DNA from: Adiantum capillus-veneris
Taxonomy: Eukaryota; Streptophyta; Polypodiopsida; Polypodiales; Pteridaceae
Direction of reading: 5' to 3'
Assembly (NCBI GenBank): GCA_014529385.2
Contig: CM043950.1
Location: 77,805,935 to 77,869,934 of the forward strand
Length of the DNA: 64,000 nt
The notes under the pieces were generated by a model. The model worked only from the letters and a program-made list of their open reading frames with translations. It was not told the origin of the DNA and did no database searches. The translations under genes and the position numbers were made by a program. This document shows, one piece after another, positions 10,303 to 21,812 of the stretch (position 1 is its first letter; each line of letters starts with the position of its first letter).

Positions 10303-11474
10303 TTGAAGATGAATGGTTTGCTAGAAGATGAAGAATGCATTGCAAGTGTGTTTGATGAGTTTTCTTTTGTGGATACTATGCAAGATTTGGAGTCTTTAGT
10401 GGATTGCAATTTGCATACGGGAAGTGAGGCTGTGAAGGTATGTTCAATAGAAATGTACAAGGCCATTGAGGATTTAAAAAATGCTCAAGGTGTTGATGTA
10501 CGAGTGGAGACTAAGTATAAGTCCGTGGCAAAGAAAGTGAAACCAGTGGCATTACCTCTACCAAAAGATTGCACAAATAAGATGGAGAAAGCTGCTTTGC
10601 AACCTAGCCTTCGTAACCCAAGCAAGATTGGACACAAGTTCACAAAGGACTCTTTGAAAGAGTTAAAGGTTGGTTGCGAGGATAGTTTGACAAAAGCTAA
10701 AAAGATATTCTTTGAAGACATGCTTGCCAAACACAGAAAAGCTTTTGCATTTGAGCCTTATGAGATAGGGTGTGTTGATCCATCCATTGTTGCTCCTATG
10801 GTGATCCTCACTATCCCTCATGTACCTTGGAACTTGAGACCTATTCCTGTTCCAATCAAAGTTGCTTAATGAAAAGATGAAGATGGGTATCTTGGAGCCT
10901 TCTTGTGCTCCGTATTCAAACAGGTGGTTCACAGTTTCGAAGAAAAATGGTTCTTTACGCTTTATTCAACATATGAAACCTATAAATAAGGTGACAAATC
11001 ATAAATGTGGGAATAGGGCCAATTGTTGATGAGTTTGCAGAGGCATTTGCAGGAAGGGCAATATATTCTATGGAAGATTTGTACTCAAGGTATGATCAAT
11101 TCCAACTAGGAATTGAAAGTAGGGACCTGACTACCATGAGGACACCCTTGGGTTTTGTAAGGATGTGCACCTTACCTCAAGGGGCAATGAATTCAGCTGC
11201 ACACGTGATGAATGGTATGAACAAAGTCCCACGTGACTTCATACCGCAAACTACAATTCCTTTCCTCGATGATGTGCCAATCAAAGGATGTGATGTAAGT
11301 GATATAGATGTGGCTCTAGACTTGAGGGGGTGCCAAAAGTATGTGGCAACCCATATCAATGATTGTGATAATATCTTGTCAAGGTTGGAAGAGGTGAACC
11401 TTACCTTGTCTAGCCAAAAGTCAGTGTTTGGTCTGAATGAAATTCTTATTGTGGTACATATGTGCGGGCCATAA
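10303..11474 (+). pseudogene. Reverse transcriptase of element B, frame-broken
   Basis: Two frames (10303-10869 and 11007-11474), joined by a third-frame stretch (10862-11000) that encodes the N-R-W-F-T-V-x-K-K-N-G-S-L-R-F-I-Q block. The second holds G-R-A-I-Y-S-M, R-D-L-T-T-M-R-T-P-L-G, L-P-Q-G-A-M-N-S and the catalytic F-L-D-D-V-P-I-K-G box. Reverse transcription of the element RNA would have been its role. At least two frame changes make it non-functional. The P-I-K-G extension after the catalytic box marks a lineage separate from the Tat-like and chromovirus elements in this window. Confidence 0.82.
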
Positions 11475-11516
11475 GGTAGAAGGCCTTGTCCTGCAAAGAT
11501 TGATGTAATCCAAAGA

Positions 11517-12629
11517 ATGAAAGAGAAATGTATAAATGTCACTGAGGTTCAAAGGTTCTTGGGTGCATGCATGTTTTATGTTACCTGGATTCCGCATTAT
11601 GCACATGTAACAGAGCCTTTGTATCAGCTTTTGAGAAAGAACAAAAAGTTTCAATGGGAAGAAATGCATACCCATGCCATGAGGAAATTAAAGAAGTTGC
11701 TGCTTATGTCTCCAACTTTGAGAAAAGAAAACTATGAATGTGGAAGATATGTAATTGTGACAGTGTATACTAGCCCCACAGGAATTGGATGGGCGATTGG
11801 GCAAGATGATAATGATGGCAAGCGATATGTGGTGAGGTTTGGAGAAAAAGTCATAAGTGCTCGTCAATGCAACTATGCACAGGTAAAAAGAGAGTTATGG
11901 GGAGTAGTCATAGCTTTCAAATGTGACAAAGAGTATTTGATAGGAGCAAATGTAATAGTGGAGACTGATTGTCTACACCTTCTTGGAATGATAACAAGTT
12001 TCTCAACTCCCGACATTGCTATGTTGAGATGGATTGCCTACATAAAGTCCTTGAATCCAAAATTTAAGCATATTGTAGGGAAAGATAATCCAATTGTAGA
12101 TATTCTTTCAAGAGCAAGGTATGAAAAAGAACAAGCCATGGTTATCGAGGGCGATGAGGTATGCACACAGTTCTATAGTATCTCTCATGCCAAGGGTGAT
12201 CATGTTTGCCATTCAAATGCACTTGAGTTGTTTCGAGAGGACCTGTATCAAGGTGATTGGTTTCTCATTGGACGCTATCTGAGCACTTTGACAAGGCAAG
12301 AAGGGTGGACTGATAAAGAGTTCAAAAGAATACATAGAAAGGCCTATGGATACTTTTTCAAATATGGGTACTTATGGAAGCATCCAAAAAAAAGAAATGG
12401 AATGCCAATGAGAGTCATGAATGATAAGGACGCTCAAAATGATCTTATGAAAAAGTTTCATGAGAGTCTTTATGCTGGACATAGAGGTGTATGGGCCACC
12501 TTTACTAAAATGAAAGAGAGGTATTGGTGGAAAGGTATGTATAAAGATGTATCTCACTTTGTGGAGTCCTGTGAAACCTGTCAAATGTATTCAAATGTAT
12601 TTCATCGTGATGGGTTGCACCCTACTTAA
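11517..12629 (+). pseudogene. RT thumb, RNase H and integrase zinc domain of element B
   Basis: A 370-codon frame. After the RT connection (V-Q-R-F-L-G-A-C) comes RNase H: the T-S-P-T-G-I-G-W block, Q-V-K-R-E-L-W-G, a V-E-T-D-C block and the G-K-D-N-P-x-x-D-x-L-S-R-A end. The first catalytic aspartate, expected just before T-S-P-T-G, is tyrosine, which should abolish RNase H activity. The integrase HHCC domain follows: F-H-E-S-L-Y-A-G-H-R-G and C-E-T-C-Q. It ends at TAA 12627-12629, before the catalytic core. Confidence 0.82.
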
Positions 12630-12632
12630 CCA

Positions 12633-13733
12633 TTGGCCATGCATTACAAGTGGGTAGTAATTCTGGTTACAACGCCATTGGGCTTATGGAAAATGAGATA
12701 CATAGTGCTTGCACGAGAAGACTTAACCAATCAAGTTGAATGTCGTGCTCTAAGAACAAAAAGCACAGAAGGGGTATGTAAGTTTCTCTTGGTTGATGTA
12801 ATTAGCTATTATCGTGCTCTAAGAACAAAAAGCATAGAAGGGGTATGTAAGTTCCTCTTGGTTGATGTAATTAGCTATTATCGTTGTGTTGGGAAAATAA
12901 CAGTGGACCGGGGTGATTTGGATGATGACAAAGCAAGGTAGTTTTTCTCTAGATTGGGCATTAAACTTTCTCTCACTACTGCATATAATCCTAAGGGAAA
13001 TGGTAAATCGGAGCGTGGGCATCCTCCTATCATTAAAGCTTTAGCTAAGGCCTGCAAAGGTAAAATGGGAGAGTGGCCTAGGTTGTTGCCTTATGCTTTA
13101 TGGGCTAATCGTACAACTCATAGCTCGGTTACTGGTTATATGCCTTTTGAGTTCATGTATGGTCAGAAACCTATAATGCCAATTGAGGATGTAATTTCCA
13201 CATGGAATGTATTACCTTGGGAAGACGGAATGAGTAGGGAATACCTTCTTGCTTTGCACATACACCCATTAGAAAGAAGGCCCCAAGATATTGAGATTGC
13301 AGTACCACGATTAAAAGATGCAAGGTTAAAGAATAAGGACAGATTCGACAAGAGGCATAGGCTCATACCTAAAGCTATTGAGGAAGGTGATTGGGTGTTG
13401 GTGTATGACAATAGTCTTGAAAACCAACATTCAACAATAAGAAAGATTTCAAAGAGATGGTTTGGTCCTTATGTGGTTCAGCATGTACATGGGAATGCAA
13501 CTTATACCTTGCATGAATTAGATGGGACAAAAATGAAGATTCCCATTGCAGGGAAAAGAATCAAGTTATTCAAAAGAAGAGGTGATACAAATCTCTTGGA
13601 TTCACAGGAAGTTAAAAATGAAGGCTCTGATGAAAATGGTATGGATGTGGATGAAGAACAAGAGGATGATGCGTTAGATTTTGTTGCAAGCGATGATGAA
13701 ATGGACCTATATGTTAACTTAAATGAAGACTGA
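12633..13733 (+). pseudogene. Integrase core and C-terminal domain of element B
   Basis: The core is damaged: the first part (12633-12941) contains a 69-bp in-frame tandem duplication, and the open frame resumes at 12954. That second frame (259 codons) keeps the T-A-Y-N-P-K-G-N-G-K-S-E-R-G motif with the likely catalytic E, the L-W-A-N-R-T-T-H block and a GPY/F-type module (K-R-W-F-G-P-Y-V-V). It ends in an acidic tail rich in D and E. No chromodomain is present. Integrase would have joined the cDNA to host DNA in the nucleus. Confidence 0.8.
12743..12880 (+). repeat. 69-bp tandem duplication inside integrase of element B
   Basis: Units 12743-12811 and 12812-12880 are nearly identical (two visible differences). 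The period is 69 bases, so the frame is kept and 23 codons are repeated. The second unit runs on into unique sequence GTTGTGTTGGG. Confidence 0.93.
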
Positions 13734-13779
13734 ACCTGCAAAAGATATCTGTGGCACATGCCGAAGGATGTGCAGGTTT

Positions 13780-13790
13780 AGAGGGGTGGA
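13780..13790 (+). promoter_or_regulatory. Polypurine tract of element B
   Basis: AGAGGGGTGGA directly abuts the TG of the 3' LTR; position and composition fit the plus-strand primer. Confidence 0.7.
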
Positions 13791-14803
13791 TGTCGTTCCA
13801 TGGCATGTTCATAATGTGAAATTAAAGTATCCACCTCACTCTTAATGTTTATGATGTGTGGGACCAAATGCTACAATGTACATAGTGTGATATATGCGAA
13901 AATGAATGTCACGGTTGCAGTCGTGTACATACCTTGCCGGGTGGGCGAGGCCCTACAAGTGGCACCATGGAATTCTTTTTCACATAAATATATTCCTAAT
14001 TTTCTTTGGGAATGTACAAATGTCAAGTGTTTCGAAGTGGCACGCTCGTTTTGCCTAGAAAGTTCAATGTGGGCAATCTCGACCAAAAATAGCAGGTTTC
14101 GTGCGTTGGCGTGAAAGACGTATCCAAAGTGATTACCAAGTGGTAAAATGAGGTTCAAAATCAAATTTGAGCCCAATGGGATTTTTCCACAATTTTAGGG
14201 ATTTTTCCCAGCTCGTTTGGGCTTTTAACGGACAAAAAGTGACATTTTTGGGCTAAAAATGGCTAAAAATGGTCAAAACTAGCTCAAAATGCCACATCAA
14301 CAACATTGGCGTTGTTGCTCAATTTGTGTGGGAATTTTTAGAGCCAAGAATGAGCTCGTTTGGTCACATGAGCAAGGAGATACATCCATTCCTTTACAGG
14401 GTGCTAGTGCAGTCTCGTGCTGCTTCCACTACATGGTTGAGGCTGTGAGGCCTCCAATTAGGGTTTCCCCTCCTCAAATAACTACTTGGGCTTCTCCAAT
14501 GAAGTACTGAAGCTTCCTTGAAATGGTCATGACGAAGAATCGAAGCGTAAATTTGGGGGTTTTAACAAGTTGAATGAGCACTGCATCTGTGCAATTGGGA
14601 GCGAGGCTACAACTAATCTTCACACACACAAGAGTTTTGAGTTAGTATTGGTTCTTTTTCAAAGTGGATATTTCATGGCTAGAGTTTTCTTCTTTTTTAG
14701 TGTGTTTTTGGCTTCAAATCCTCTACACCTTGCTTGATTTTGCTACGAATCCTCACAGTCAGAGGCCCGACGCTTTCCTAGTCGCATTGCACACTTCTTG
14801 ACA
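13791..14803 (+). repeat. 3' LTR of element B (1013 bp)
   Basis: Same ends as the 5' LTR (TGTCGTTCC...TTCTTGACA). It is 22 bases shorter because of small indels. Confidence 0.9.
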
Positions 14804-15129
14804 ACGTAGCGTCAAGATGAAACCCTCACTCTCTCTCGTACACATTACGCTCACTCATAGACAAAATTTTTTAAAAATGACAAAGGTTGTTTCATTAAGG
14901 TCAAAAGTGGTATAAATACCTTACAATCTCAAACTCTAATGTTCCAATTTAACCATCTACTCAATCTAAATGTCAAAAATGGGATACAATCTGGAAGCTT
15001 GTGCAAGCCCCACTATTTACAAAGGTGAAATGTTGGTTTTTTATCAAAGAATAGCGACAAAAAATAATATTCCGCCGAGCTCCATAGGGTGTGTCCAGCT
15101 GCTAACAGCGAGCTAGTGATGTATCTTCC

Positions 15130-16807
15130 ACTAGCAATGCTCCAAAGGGAGCGGATAGCAATGGTCAAGGAGTGAGACGGTCTACTAGAGTCTCTTGTCC
15201 ACCTGCTCGTTTCAAGACAAGTATTGATTACATTGTTGACCGATTGCAGTGAGCCAAGCGGCTACCAAGAAGCCATGATGGCGGATGATGTGGTGAAGTG
15301 GGAGCAGGCTATGCAATTTGAGTATAACTTGATTTTGGCTAATGACACTTAGGACTTGGTAGAACTGCCAAATGATGCAAAAGCTTTACCTTGCAAATGG
15401 TTTTACAAGAAGAAATTTACCTCAGGTGATCCAAATCCAAAGTACAAGGCTAGACTTGTAGCCAAAGGGTTCAAATAGCAAAAAGAAGTCGATTTTGATG
15501 AAATCTTATCGCCTGTGGTCAAGATGACAAGGCTTAGAACCGTACTTGGTCTTGTAGCGATTGAGGACATGGAACTTTTCCAAATGGATGTGAAAACAAA
15601 ACTTCTTCACGGGGATCTCGATGAGGATGTTTACATGCAGCAGTCTGAAGGGTTTGTTCAGGAGAATGCATCTCGTGAGGAGCTAGTATGTAAGCTCAAA
15701 AAGGCACTTTATGGCTTAAAACAGGGTTCAAGGCAGTGGTATCATAAATTTGATGCCTATATGAGGTGTCAAGGATATAAAAGGAGCGAAGAGGATCACT
15801 GCTTGTACACAAGAAAGCTAGATGATGGCTTGATGATCATTCTAGTTTTGTATGTTGATGACATGCTTATAGCTGGGAAATCCATTGCGAAAATTTCCAA
15901 CTTGAATAAAACACTTAGCAATAATTTTGCAATGAAATATTTGAAGGATGCTACACACTTTCTTGGCATGCGAATCAAAAGAGATTGCAAACATCGTATT
16001 CTTGAGTTATCTCAGGAAACACACATTGAGAAAGTTTTGTAGCGTTTCAATATGCAGGGGAGGAAAGCATTGAGTACCCCAATGCAGGCATTCTTGAAAC
16101 TCAGCAAGGAAGATGCACCCAAATGTGATACTGAGCGAGATGAAATGGCTAATCTACCATATTCTTCAGCAGTGGGAAGTCTAATGTATGTCATGGTGGC
16201 CACAAGATCAGACATTGCTTTTGCAGTGGGAGTGGTGAGCCGATATATGGAAAATCCTGGCAGCAAGCATTGGGAAGCAGTGAAGCACATTCTTAGGTAC
16301 CTCAAAGGTACGGTCGGTAGGTGTTTACACTTTGGGAATAGTGATGCATCCATTGTGGGTTATGTGGATGCAGACTATGCGGGTTGTGTGGACAATAGGA
16401 GATCAACATCTGGCTATGTCTTCATATTTGCTGGAGCAATAGTATCTTGGAGGTCATGTCTTCAAGATTGTATGTTGTCTTCCACTATAGAAGAATAATA
16501 CATTGCATTGTTGGATGCAAGTAAAGAGGGTGTAGGGTTTTCTCGCTTGGTCAAAAATCTTGGCATTGATGAGACTCCAGTGATATATTGTGATAGTCAG
16601 AGTGCTCTTGCATTGGCAATGAATCCCGTGTTTCACTCCAAATCAAAACACATTGAAATTAGGTATCATCTCGTGAGAGATTTCTTGGCCAAAAAGCTCA
16701 TTGATTTGGTCAAGGTACACACTGGCGACAACCCAGTAGATGCTTTGACGAAAGGCTTAGCTTTGGATCATTTTACACATTGTAGTGAGTTGATGGGTAT
16801 AGGTTGA
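15130..16807 (+). pseudogene. Copia RT-RNase H (element C), four stops
   Basis: One frame from about 15251 to 16807 holds the copia RT: K-A-R-L-V-A-K-G-F, M-D-V-K-T-K-L-L-H-G-D-L, L-Y-G-L-K-Q and the Y-V-D-D-M catalytic box (near 15850). RNase H follows, with V-D-A-D-Y-A-G, R-R-S-T-S-G-Y and D-S-Q-S-A. Stops are at 15350-15352 (TAG), 15476-15478 (TAG), 16040-16042 (TAG) and 16496-16498 (TAA). The upstream linker (S-T-R-V-x-C-P-P-A-R-F) is one base out of frame. Motifs resemble the Tork/Tnt1 group. Dead copy. Confidence 0.88.
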
Positions 16808-16876
16808 AGCCACTAGATTGCTTCATGGTTGTACATACGAGGTCACTTGGGCTGCATTGGCCTTCAAGTGGGAGTT

Positions 16877-17019
16877 TGTTGGGATTCAGGCCAGTTGGCC
16901 AAACATCCCACTTACTACTAGCCCATCTACTAACTTAACCATTATACACTTATTCTTTAATACAACAGAATAAGGAGCTGCAATAGGATAACGTTTCTAT
17001 GTGCTCCACCCAAAGCAGG

Positions 17020-17061
<42 letters not shown>

Positions 17062-17245
17062 CTCACACTTGCACTCGCACACGCTTCTCGTGGCACCTTC
17101 AGTATTATACACTTATTCTTTAATACAAAGGAATAAGGAGCTGCAAAAACAGGATAACATTGCTGTGTGCCCCATCCAAATCAAGTCTCTCTCTCTCTCT
17201 CTGATCTCGCACTTGTACTTGCACACGCTTCCCGTGGCACCTTCA
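16877..17245 (+). repeat. 3' LTR of copia element C (right end uncertain)
   Basis: Starts TGTTGGGATTCAGGCC after the purine tract in CAAGTGGGAGTT. With no 5' LTR to compare, the right end is set at the last duplicated block; it may extend to about 17297. Confidence 0.6.
16943..17245 (+). repeat. Imperfect tandem duplication within the copia LTR
   Basis: About 150 bases occur twice (near 16943-17101 and 17105-17245). Both units run from TTATACACTTATTC through a CT microsatellite to CGTGGCACCTTCA. The first unit has the longer CT run (17023-17059). Confidence 0.85.
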
Positions 17246-17297
17246 TTGCATGTGATTGGATAGGCCTGGAGGGGTCCAATGAGCTACAAGGGGAGAA

Positions 17298-17335
<38 letters not shown>
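17298..17335 (+). repeat. Homopolymer of 38 G
   Basis: An uninterrupted G run. It could fold into G-quadruplexes on the plus strand, and its exact length is prone to sequencing error. It produces an artefactual polyproline frame on the minus strand. Confidence 0.9.
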
Positions 17336-17337
<2 letters not shown>

Positions 17338-18000
17338 AGGGGTGTGCTTGGGGGGTATACTCCCTCACACTCTCTCTCATTTTCTTCACTTGGTGAAGTG
17401 TAAGAACTCCATCTCCTTCTCCAAGCTAGTAGGGAAGTTGAGAGCCTACACCAACACTCTTGGCTATGGAATGAAAATCCAACCAAGAGCCATGATTCAA
17501 TGCTTAAGCTTTCCATCCTCTCCATCTTCATTACTATGCTATTATGTATGCTAGAAAGAAGAGTGATGATAAGTGACGAGCTATTTCTTTCTCCTATGAA
17601 TGTTTCGTCTTCCTCTTCCCCACCATCATTCCCCGCTAGCTCTCTCCACCTTCGAAGGTGTTTGAGGCCTTGGAGCCGAGGCTTGGGATAGTTAATGCTT
17701 TTTACAAAGTCTACATTATGCTTGTGATGCATGAATCTTTCCATCTTCATTGCATCACCTAGGTCACAAGGAACACAAAGATTGTATTGTGCCAAGTCTG
17801 TCTTGATGGGAGAACCTATAACACAAAAGCCTATTGGAGGGGGGGACCGGCTCCACATAAATCTGGTCCTCAACTGTTTTCAAGTTCTCTAAACTCTCTC
17901 TCGTGAAAAAGTATTGCTCAGGCCAAGTTAATTAAGTACTATGATTACGTTGCTACCGTCAATTAAGTTCACCCTCTATGTTCTCAAAGTAGTCTCACAA
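17336..18000. other. Non-coding stretch after the G run
   Basis: CT-rich in its first third; no conserved frame or repeat partner was seen. Confidence 0.4.
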
Positions 18001-18019
18001 AAATGCTCTCTTTAATTCT

Positions 18020-18700
18020 CCTAATTCTGCCATTCTCAGAGTTTATAGGCCATTTCCATTACACTATCAGCTCAACGACAAGAATTCCAACCCAAAAGGA
18101 GATTGACCTAGCTAGAAAAGCATGTCAAGTGGAGGATTCATATGATGAGAGTGCCAATGGACATAGAAAAGGATGCCACTTTTTTCTCAGTGCCTAGAGT
18201 GCGGACATGGATCCGACACAAATCTATATAGAAATAGCATCTAAACTGGCTAAACTACCTGCTTTGCCAAGACCCAAAGACAAACAAAGATTGTATGAAA
18301 AGTACGTGCTCAATACTCTACATGAGAGCTCAAGATGTAAGGGCTTCTAGATCTATCCTTCCAAATGCAAAGAAAGATGTGTAGAATGGTGGCCGCTTGC
18401 ATAACTATGTAACATAAACCTTGGTTGCAACCATGGATGTCCTTCCTGGAAGGTAATAAGGGATTGGTGTATAACCTCAATCAACATCCAAATGAAATGC
18501 ATTTTCCACAGCTTCTTTGCCCATTTGATGTTCATCCCTCATACTGCATTAACACCTATGAAATTTTTTTCTATATAGGTTTCTTCACATTGAACACAAG
18601 ACTTTTTGGGCCTAAGCTCAACGACATCAGAGCACGTTTTGTGAGCTACCACGCAATGGATCTCGTTTTGCAATCAACATTATGAGGCCATTTTCTCCTA
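18020..18700 (+). pseudogene. Decayed coding sequence of unknown family
   Basis: A frame starting near 18076 reads plausible protein (T-Q-K-E-I-D-L-A-R-K, then P-R-P-K-D-K-Q-R-L-Y-E-K-Y-V-L-N) through stops at about 18195 and 18348. It then seems to pass to another frame at 18425-18685, containing H-P-N-E-M-H-F-P-Q and C-P-F-D-V-H-P-S-Y-C. I recognise no family and no copia or gypsy motif. It lies just upstream of a polypurine tract and LTR-like start, so it may be cargo or the last ORF of an unrecognised LTR element, or host sequence. Confidence 0.4.
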
Positions 18701-18825
18701 AAGACAAAGATTTAGAAACAAAATACCAGGAAGGATTACAAGAAAAAGGAAGACGCTACCTCAAAAGATGATCTTACATTTGCCACCAACCATGCTTTTG
18801 ACTCATGTCAGGGATGCCATGAAAT

Positions 18826-18837
18826 AGGAGGGGGGAG
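18826..18837 (+). promoter_or_regulatory. Candidate polypurine tract
   Basis: AGGAGGGGGGAG followed at once by TGTTGGAAGATTCC, the arrangement found before a 3' LTR. Confidence 0.5.
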
Positions 18838-19146
18838 TGTTGGAAGATTCCAACAAAAATTCTAGTTTATTCTCTCTCAAATGTAATTGTAATTAATAAT
18901 TTTAATTGATAGTGACACCCCTCACACAACCTGTCTCTATTACCTGAATGTATTTTAAAGCGAAAAATGCAATTTTTGATGCAATTATGCCAAATCTAGC
19001 TTCTGTATCATAAAAGATGGAGTTAACGTATAAAGGGAAACATTGTAAGGTTTTTTGTACAATCAATTTTTATGAACGAGAGCATATAATGTTTTCCTAT
19101 GTACGACATGTGTCATCTCTTCTCTACTGTGTATTTCAATCACTCA
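18838..19146 (+). repeat. Candidate solo 3' LTR (copia-like), right end uncertain
   Basis: Begins TGTTGGAAGATTCCAAC, is AT-rich, and a possible end is ...CACTCACA near 19146. No partner LTR is in the window, so this rests on the preceding purine tract and the TG start. Confidence 0.4.
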
Positions 19147-19619
19147 CATTGCACTGCACAATGGTCGCATCGGAATTTTGAGGGCACCATTGTGATTGTC
19201 TTGTCAAGATGTACGTGTGGATATCTACATTGAAATACCCATATCTTAATTGTATGGTCATGATCAATGAAGCTCACATAGTATCTATATCCACCAATAC
19301 ATGTAGTCTTTGCCAAACCCCATACAATTGTACGTACTAAATCCAATGTATTTTTTATTTGATGGTTATCAGGAGGACATATGATTTTTTTTACTTCCCA
19401 AACTAACACGCTAGAGAGGGGGAATAGGGGAACACGCTCGTCACAAACACAAGGGCCTCTCTATAGCGTAGGGTATTCACAACACCCCTATCTTCTAAAA
19501 AAACACCTTCAAAGAAACACTTTACACTAGCAGACCACTGTCTGCTCAATTTCCACTGTTCACACACTCCACAAATCCACCACACAATGCACACCTGTTG
19601 CCACGGCCTGTCTCCACCC

Positions 19620-19621
<2 letters not shown>

Positions 19622-19680
<59 letters not shown>
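19622..19680 (+). repeat. (CA)n microsatellite
   Basis: About 30 uninterrupted CA units. It creates spurious Thr-His and Cys-Val frames on the two strands. Confidence 0.95.
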
Positions 19681-19683
<3 letters not shown>

Positions 19684-19689
19684 CCACTC

Positions 19690-21808
19690 CATCTCACTCT
19701 CTCACTCAAGACACCGTCGGTCCGGGGGGGCACACACATCCACACAGCCGGCACCGAGGGGAAACATGAAAGCAGGAGAAAGAGAAGGGGGAAACGGAAA
19801 ACAACAGTAAGAGGAGGTAACGGTGGCTTGATTGCACTTCAAAAGACATGTACAGTGACTTCCACTGCCATCACCATTGCCATTTTCAAGCAAAAGTTAC
19901 AAAGGGGCTAGGTTTCTAGAGAACTCCACTTTGCAGGCTTCAAACAGCATCCAAAAAGCCAGGAAAAAAGCCCCTAATTTGAACCAATTTTGACTTTTAT
20001 AGGGGGGGCCTTTAATCTGGGAATTTACACTTTAATTGGTTCACTTGGCACCTTGAATTGGCATTTGTTGGGAAAGGGGGCACCGCCTTGCTCTATTTGC
20101 TCTCTTCTTCTCTCTTTTGCACTTGGGGGGGGGGGGGTGCATTAGCGATGTCGCTACTGCCCCATGGATTTTTTTATTTATTTTTTATCTTTCATTTTTT
20201 ACCCCTTTGTGGGCTTAGACTTGCACTGCTCTATTGGCTTGACTTTGACTCTCTCTCTCTCTCTCTCTATCCGACTCCTTCTTTGCCCCTTTTGGCCTTG
20301 GCCTTCATTTTCCCCTTTCATTTGGCTTGGCTTCAACCTTTCCCTTAGCTTTGGTTTGTCCTTTGCTTTTCCCTAAAGGCCCTTGAAATGGCTTGTTTAC
20401 GCCTCTGCACTGGGCGGCCCCTTTGGACCCTCTCTCCTTCTCTCTTTCGGGTCTATCCCCTGGACATTTGACCTCCTAGTCGCCTTCGGTCTTTCTCTTC
20501 TCTCACTCCCCTGCTTATTACCCATGGGACACTTCCCTTTCATGCAAGGGGGAGGCAATAACGATGTCTCTATTGCCCTCCCTCTCTACCTCAAAAATTT
20601 GGCGGCCCAACCAAGCCACGGTACGCAACCCTTAATCGGGGTCTGCCATGTCATCATCACTACACTGGCCCACTTTCCTCTCACATGTGGGCACGCGCTA
20701 CCGCGCCGCCCCGCCCGACCAAAAAACTGCCGCCTATGCCCAGTAGGGCCGCCTCCGGCCAACGCAGCGTTGCCTGCGCTTGGCTCCATAGCTACCGCCA
20801 CGAGAGGAGCTCACTCCTCTTTGGATAGCCCCAATGGGTGCGCTTCTGGACTTTATACCACTGCGTCCCTGCTCTTGAGCCCGCTTATGGGTTTATTTAG
20901 GCCATGTGTCATCTCCTGGCTTGAACGGCCTCCAAGGCCTCAAAAAACCCATCCTTTAAACTTAAAAAAAAAAAACCTCTGTTTTTGCTTGTATTGGGTA
21001 CTGTGCTATGTCCTGCCCAGTTGGCCTATGCAGCGGCCTTGGAGCCCGACGGAAACCCACCGTTTTCATCTTCAAATCATCTGCCTCTTGACCCATTTTG
21101 AGATCTCCAAGGCTGTCATCCGAGGCCACGAAAAAGGTGAAAAAGCATCTACCACTCTCCTCTCGGCATTACCTCCCGGCTTCGTTCTGCCGCATCTAAC
21201 TGACCAAGTATCCGATTGAGGCACCATTGATTCGTGCTAGCTCCACATGATGCACACTATCACCAAAAACTTTGGCAAGGCCCAAAAGACACCAGATGGC
21301 ACACCCTCCAGTACAGCCAAGTGGGCTCAGACCCGGTCCCTGTCAACTGACCTTAACTTTCTCTCTAGAGCTCTGATTTGCAATCCAAGAAGACAGGCAT
21401 GCTCCACATCTTGAGCACTACACATGTACCCACTGACATCTTCTTGGGCCACCTATCCCTAGCTGCCCTATCGGTTGGGGATTTGCTACACCTCCTAACT
21501 TTGAACTGCGATATCTTGAGCACCGGGGCTTCGTTTGATGAGCCATCTGGACCAGCTTCTAGAGCACATTGAGCACTATATATTTGGACACTGACTTGGC
21601 ATTTTGGAAACCTTGATTTGCCATCCCATTTGGACCATTTTGTAGCACTTTTAGCCTAAAAAATTGCTGCAGACATACTTCATCGCTATCCTTTGACTGC
21701 CTAGGGCCTTGGCACCTACCCTAGCCTTCTGCACTGCAGTCGACTGCTACCTGTGCCTGGCATAGACCATCTCCTAGCTTCGAACAACTTTGGTTGCACC
21801 ATCATTGC
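19690..21808. other. CT/GC-rich region without a supported gene; possible LTR of element E
   Basis: Contains G runs (20127-20138), CT runs and a 278-codon plus-strand frame (20383-21219) with low-complexity Leu/Pro/Ala content and no motif. Its right end lies next to the possible polypurine tract of minus-strand element E, so part of it could be that element's 3' LTR. No matching second LTR was found near 26 kb to prove this. Confidence 0.35.
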
Positions 21809-21812
21809 GCAA

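Larger units (their letters stand above)
6645..14803 (+). mobile_element. Ty3/gypsy LTR retrotransposon B, complete but decayed
   Basis: Two LTRs of about 1.0 kb in direct orientation enclose a primer site, gag, protease, RT, RNase H and integrase in gypsy order, with a purine-rich tract before the 3' LTR. Several stops, frame changes and a 69-bp internal duplication show it is dead. RT and RNase H blocks (for example T-M-R-T-P-L-G and L-R-W-I-A-Y-I-K-S-L-N-P) differ strongly from the other gypsy elements here. No chromodomain is seen. The flanks (CATGT left, ACGTA right) do not form a clear target duplication. Confidence 0.92.
15120..17245 (+). mobile_element. Ty1/copia retrotransposon C, 5'-truncated
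   Basis: Contains the C-terminal half of a copia polyprotein (linker, RT, RNase H), a purine tract and the start of a 3' LTR. Gag, protease and integrase are absent; homology begins near 15120, about 300 bases after element B ends. No 5' LTR was found. Confidence 0.85.

Noticed and set aside
6645-14803. Target site duplication for element B
   Set aside because: Flanks CATGT and ACGTA do not match; none called.
17181-17873. 230-codon minus-strand frame with a long proline run
   Set aside because: The proline run is simply the complement of the 38-G tract; the rest has no motif and the frame depends on the exact G count.
19403-19810. Cys-Val and Thr-His repeat frames
   Set aside because: Both are translations of the CA microsatellite.
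20383-21219. 278-codon plus-strand frame
   Set aside because: Low-complexity Leu/Pro/Ala content, no motif, no second copy; kept only as part of an unassigned region.
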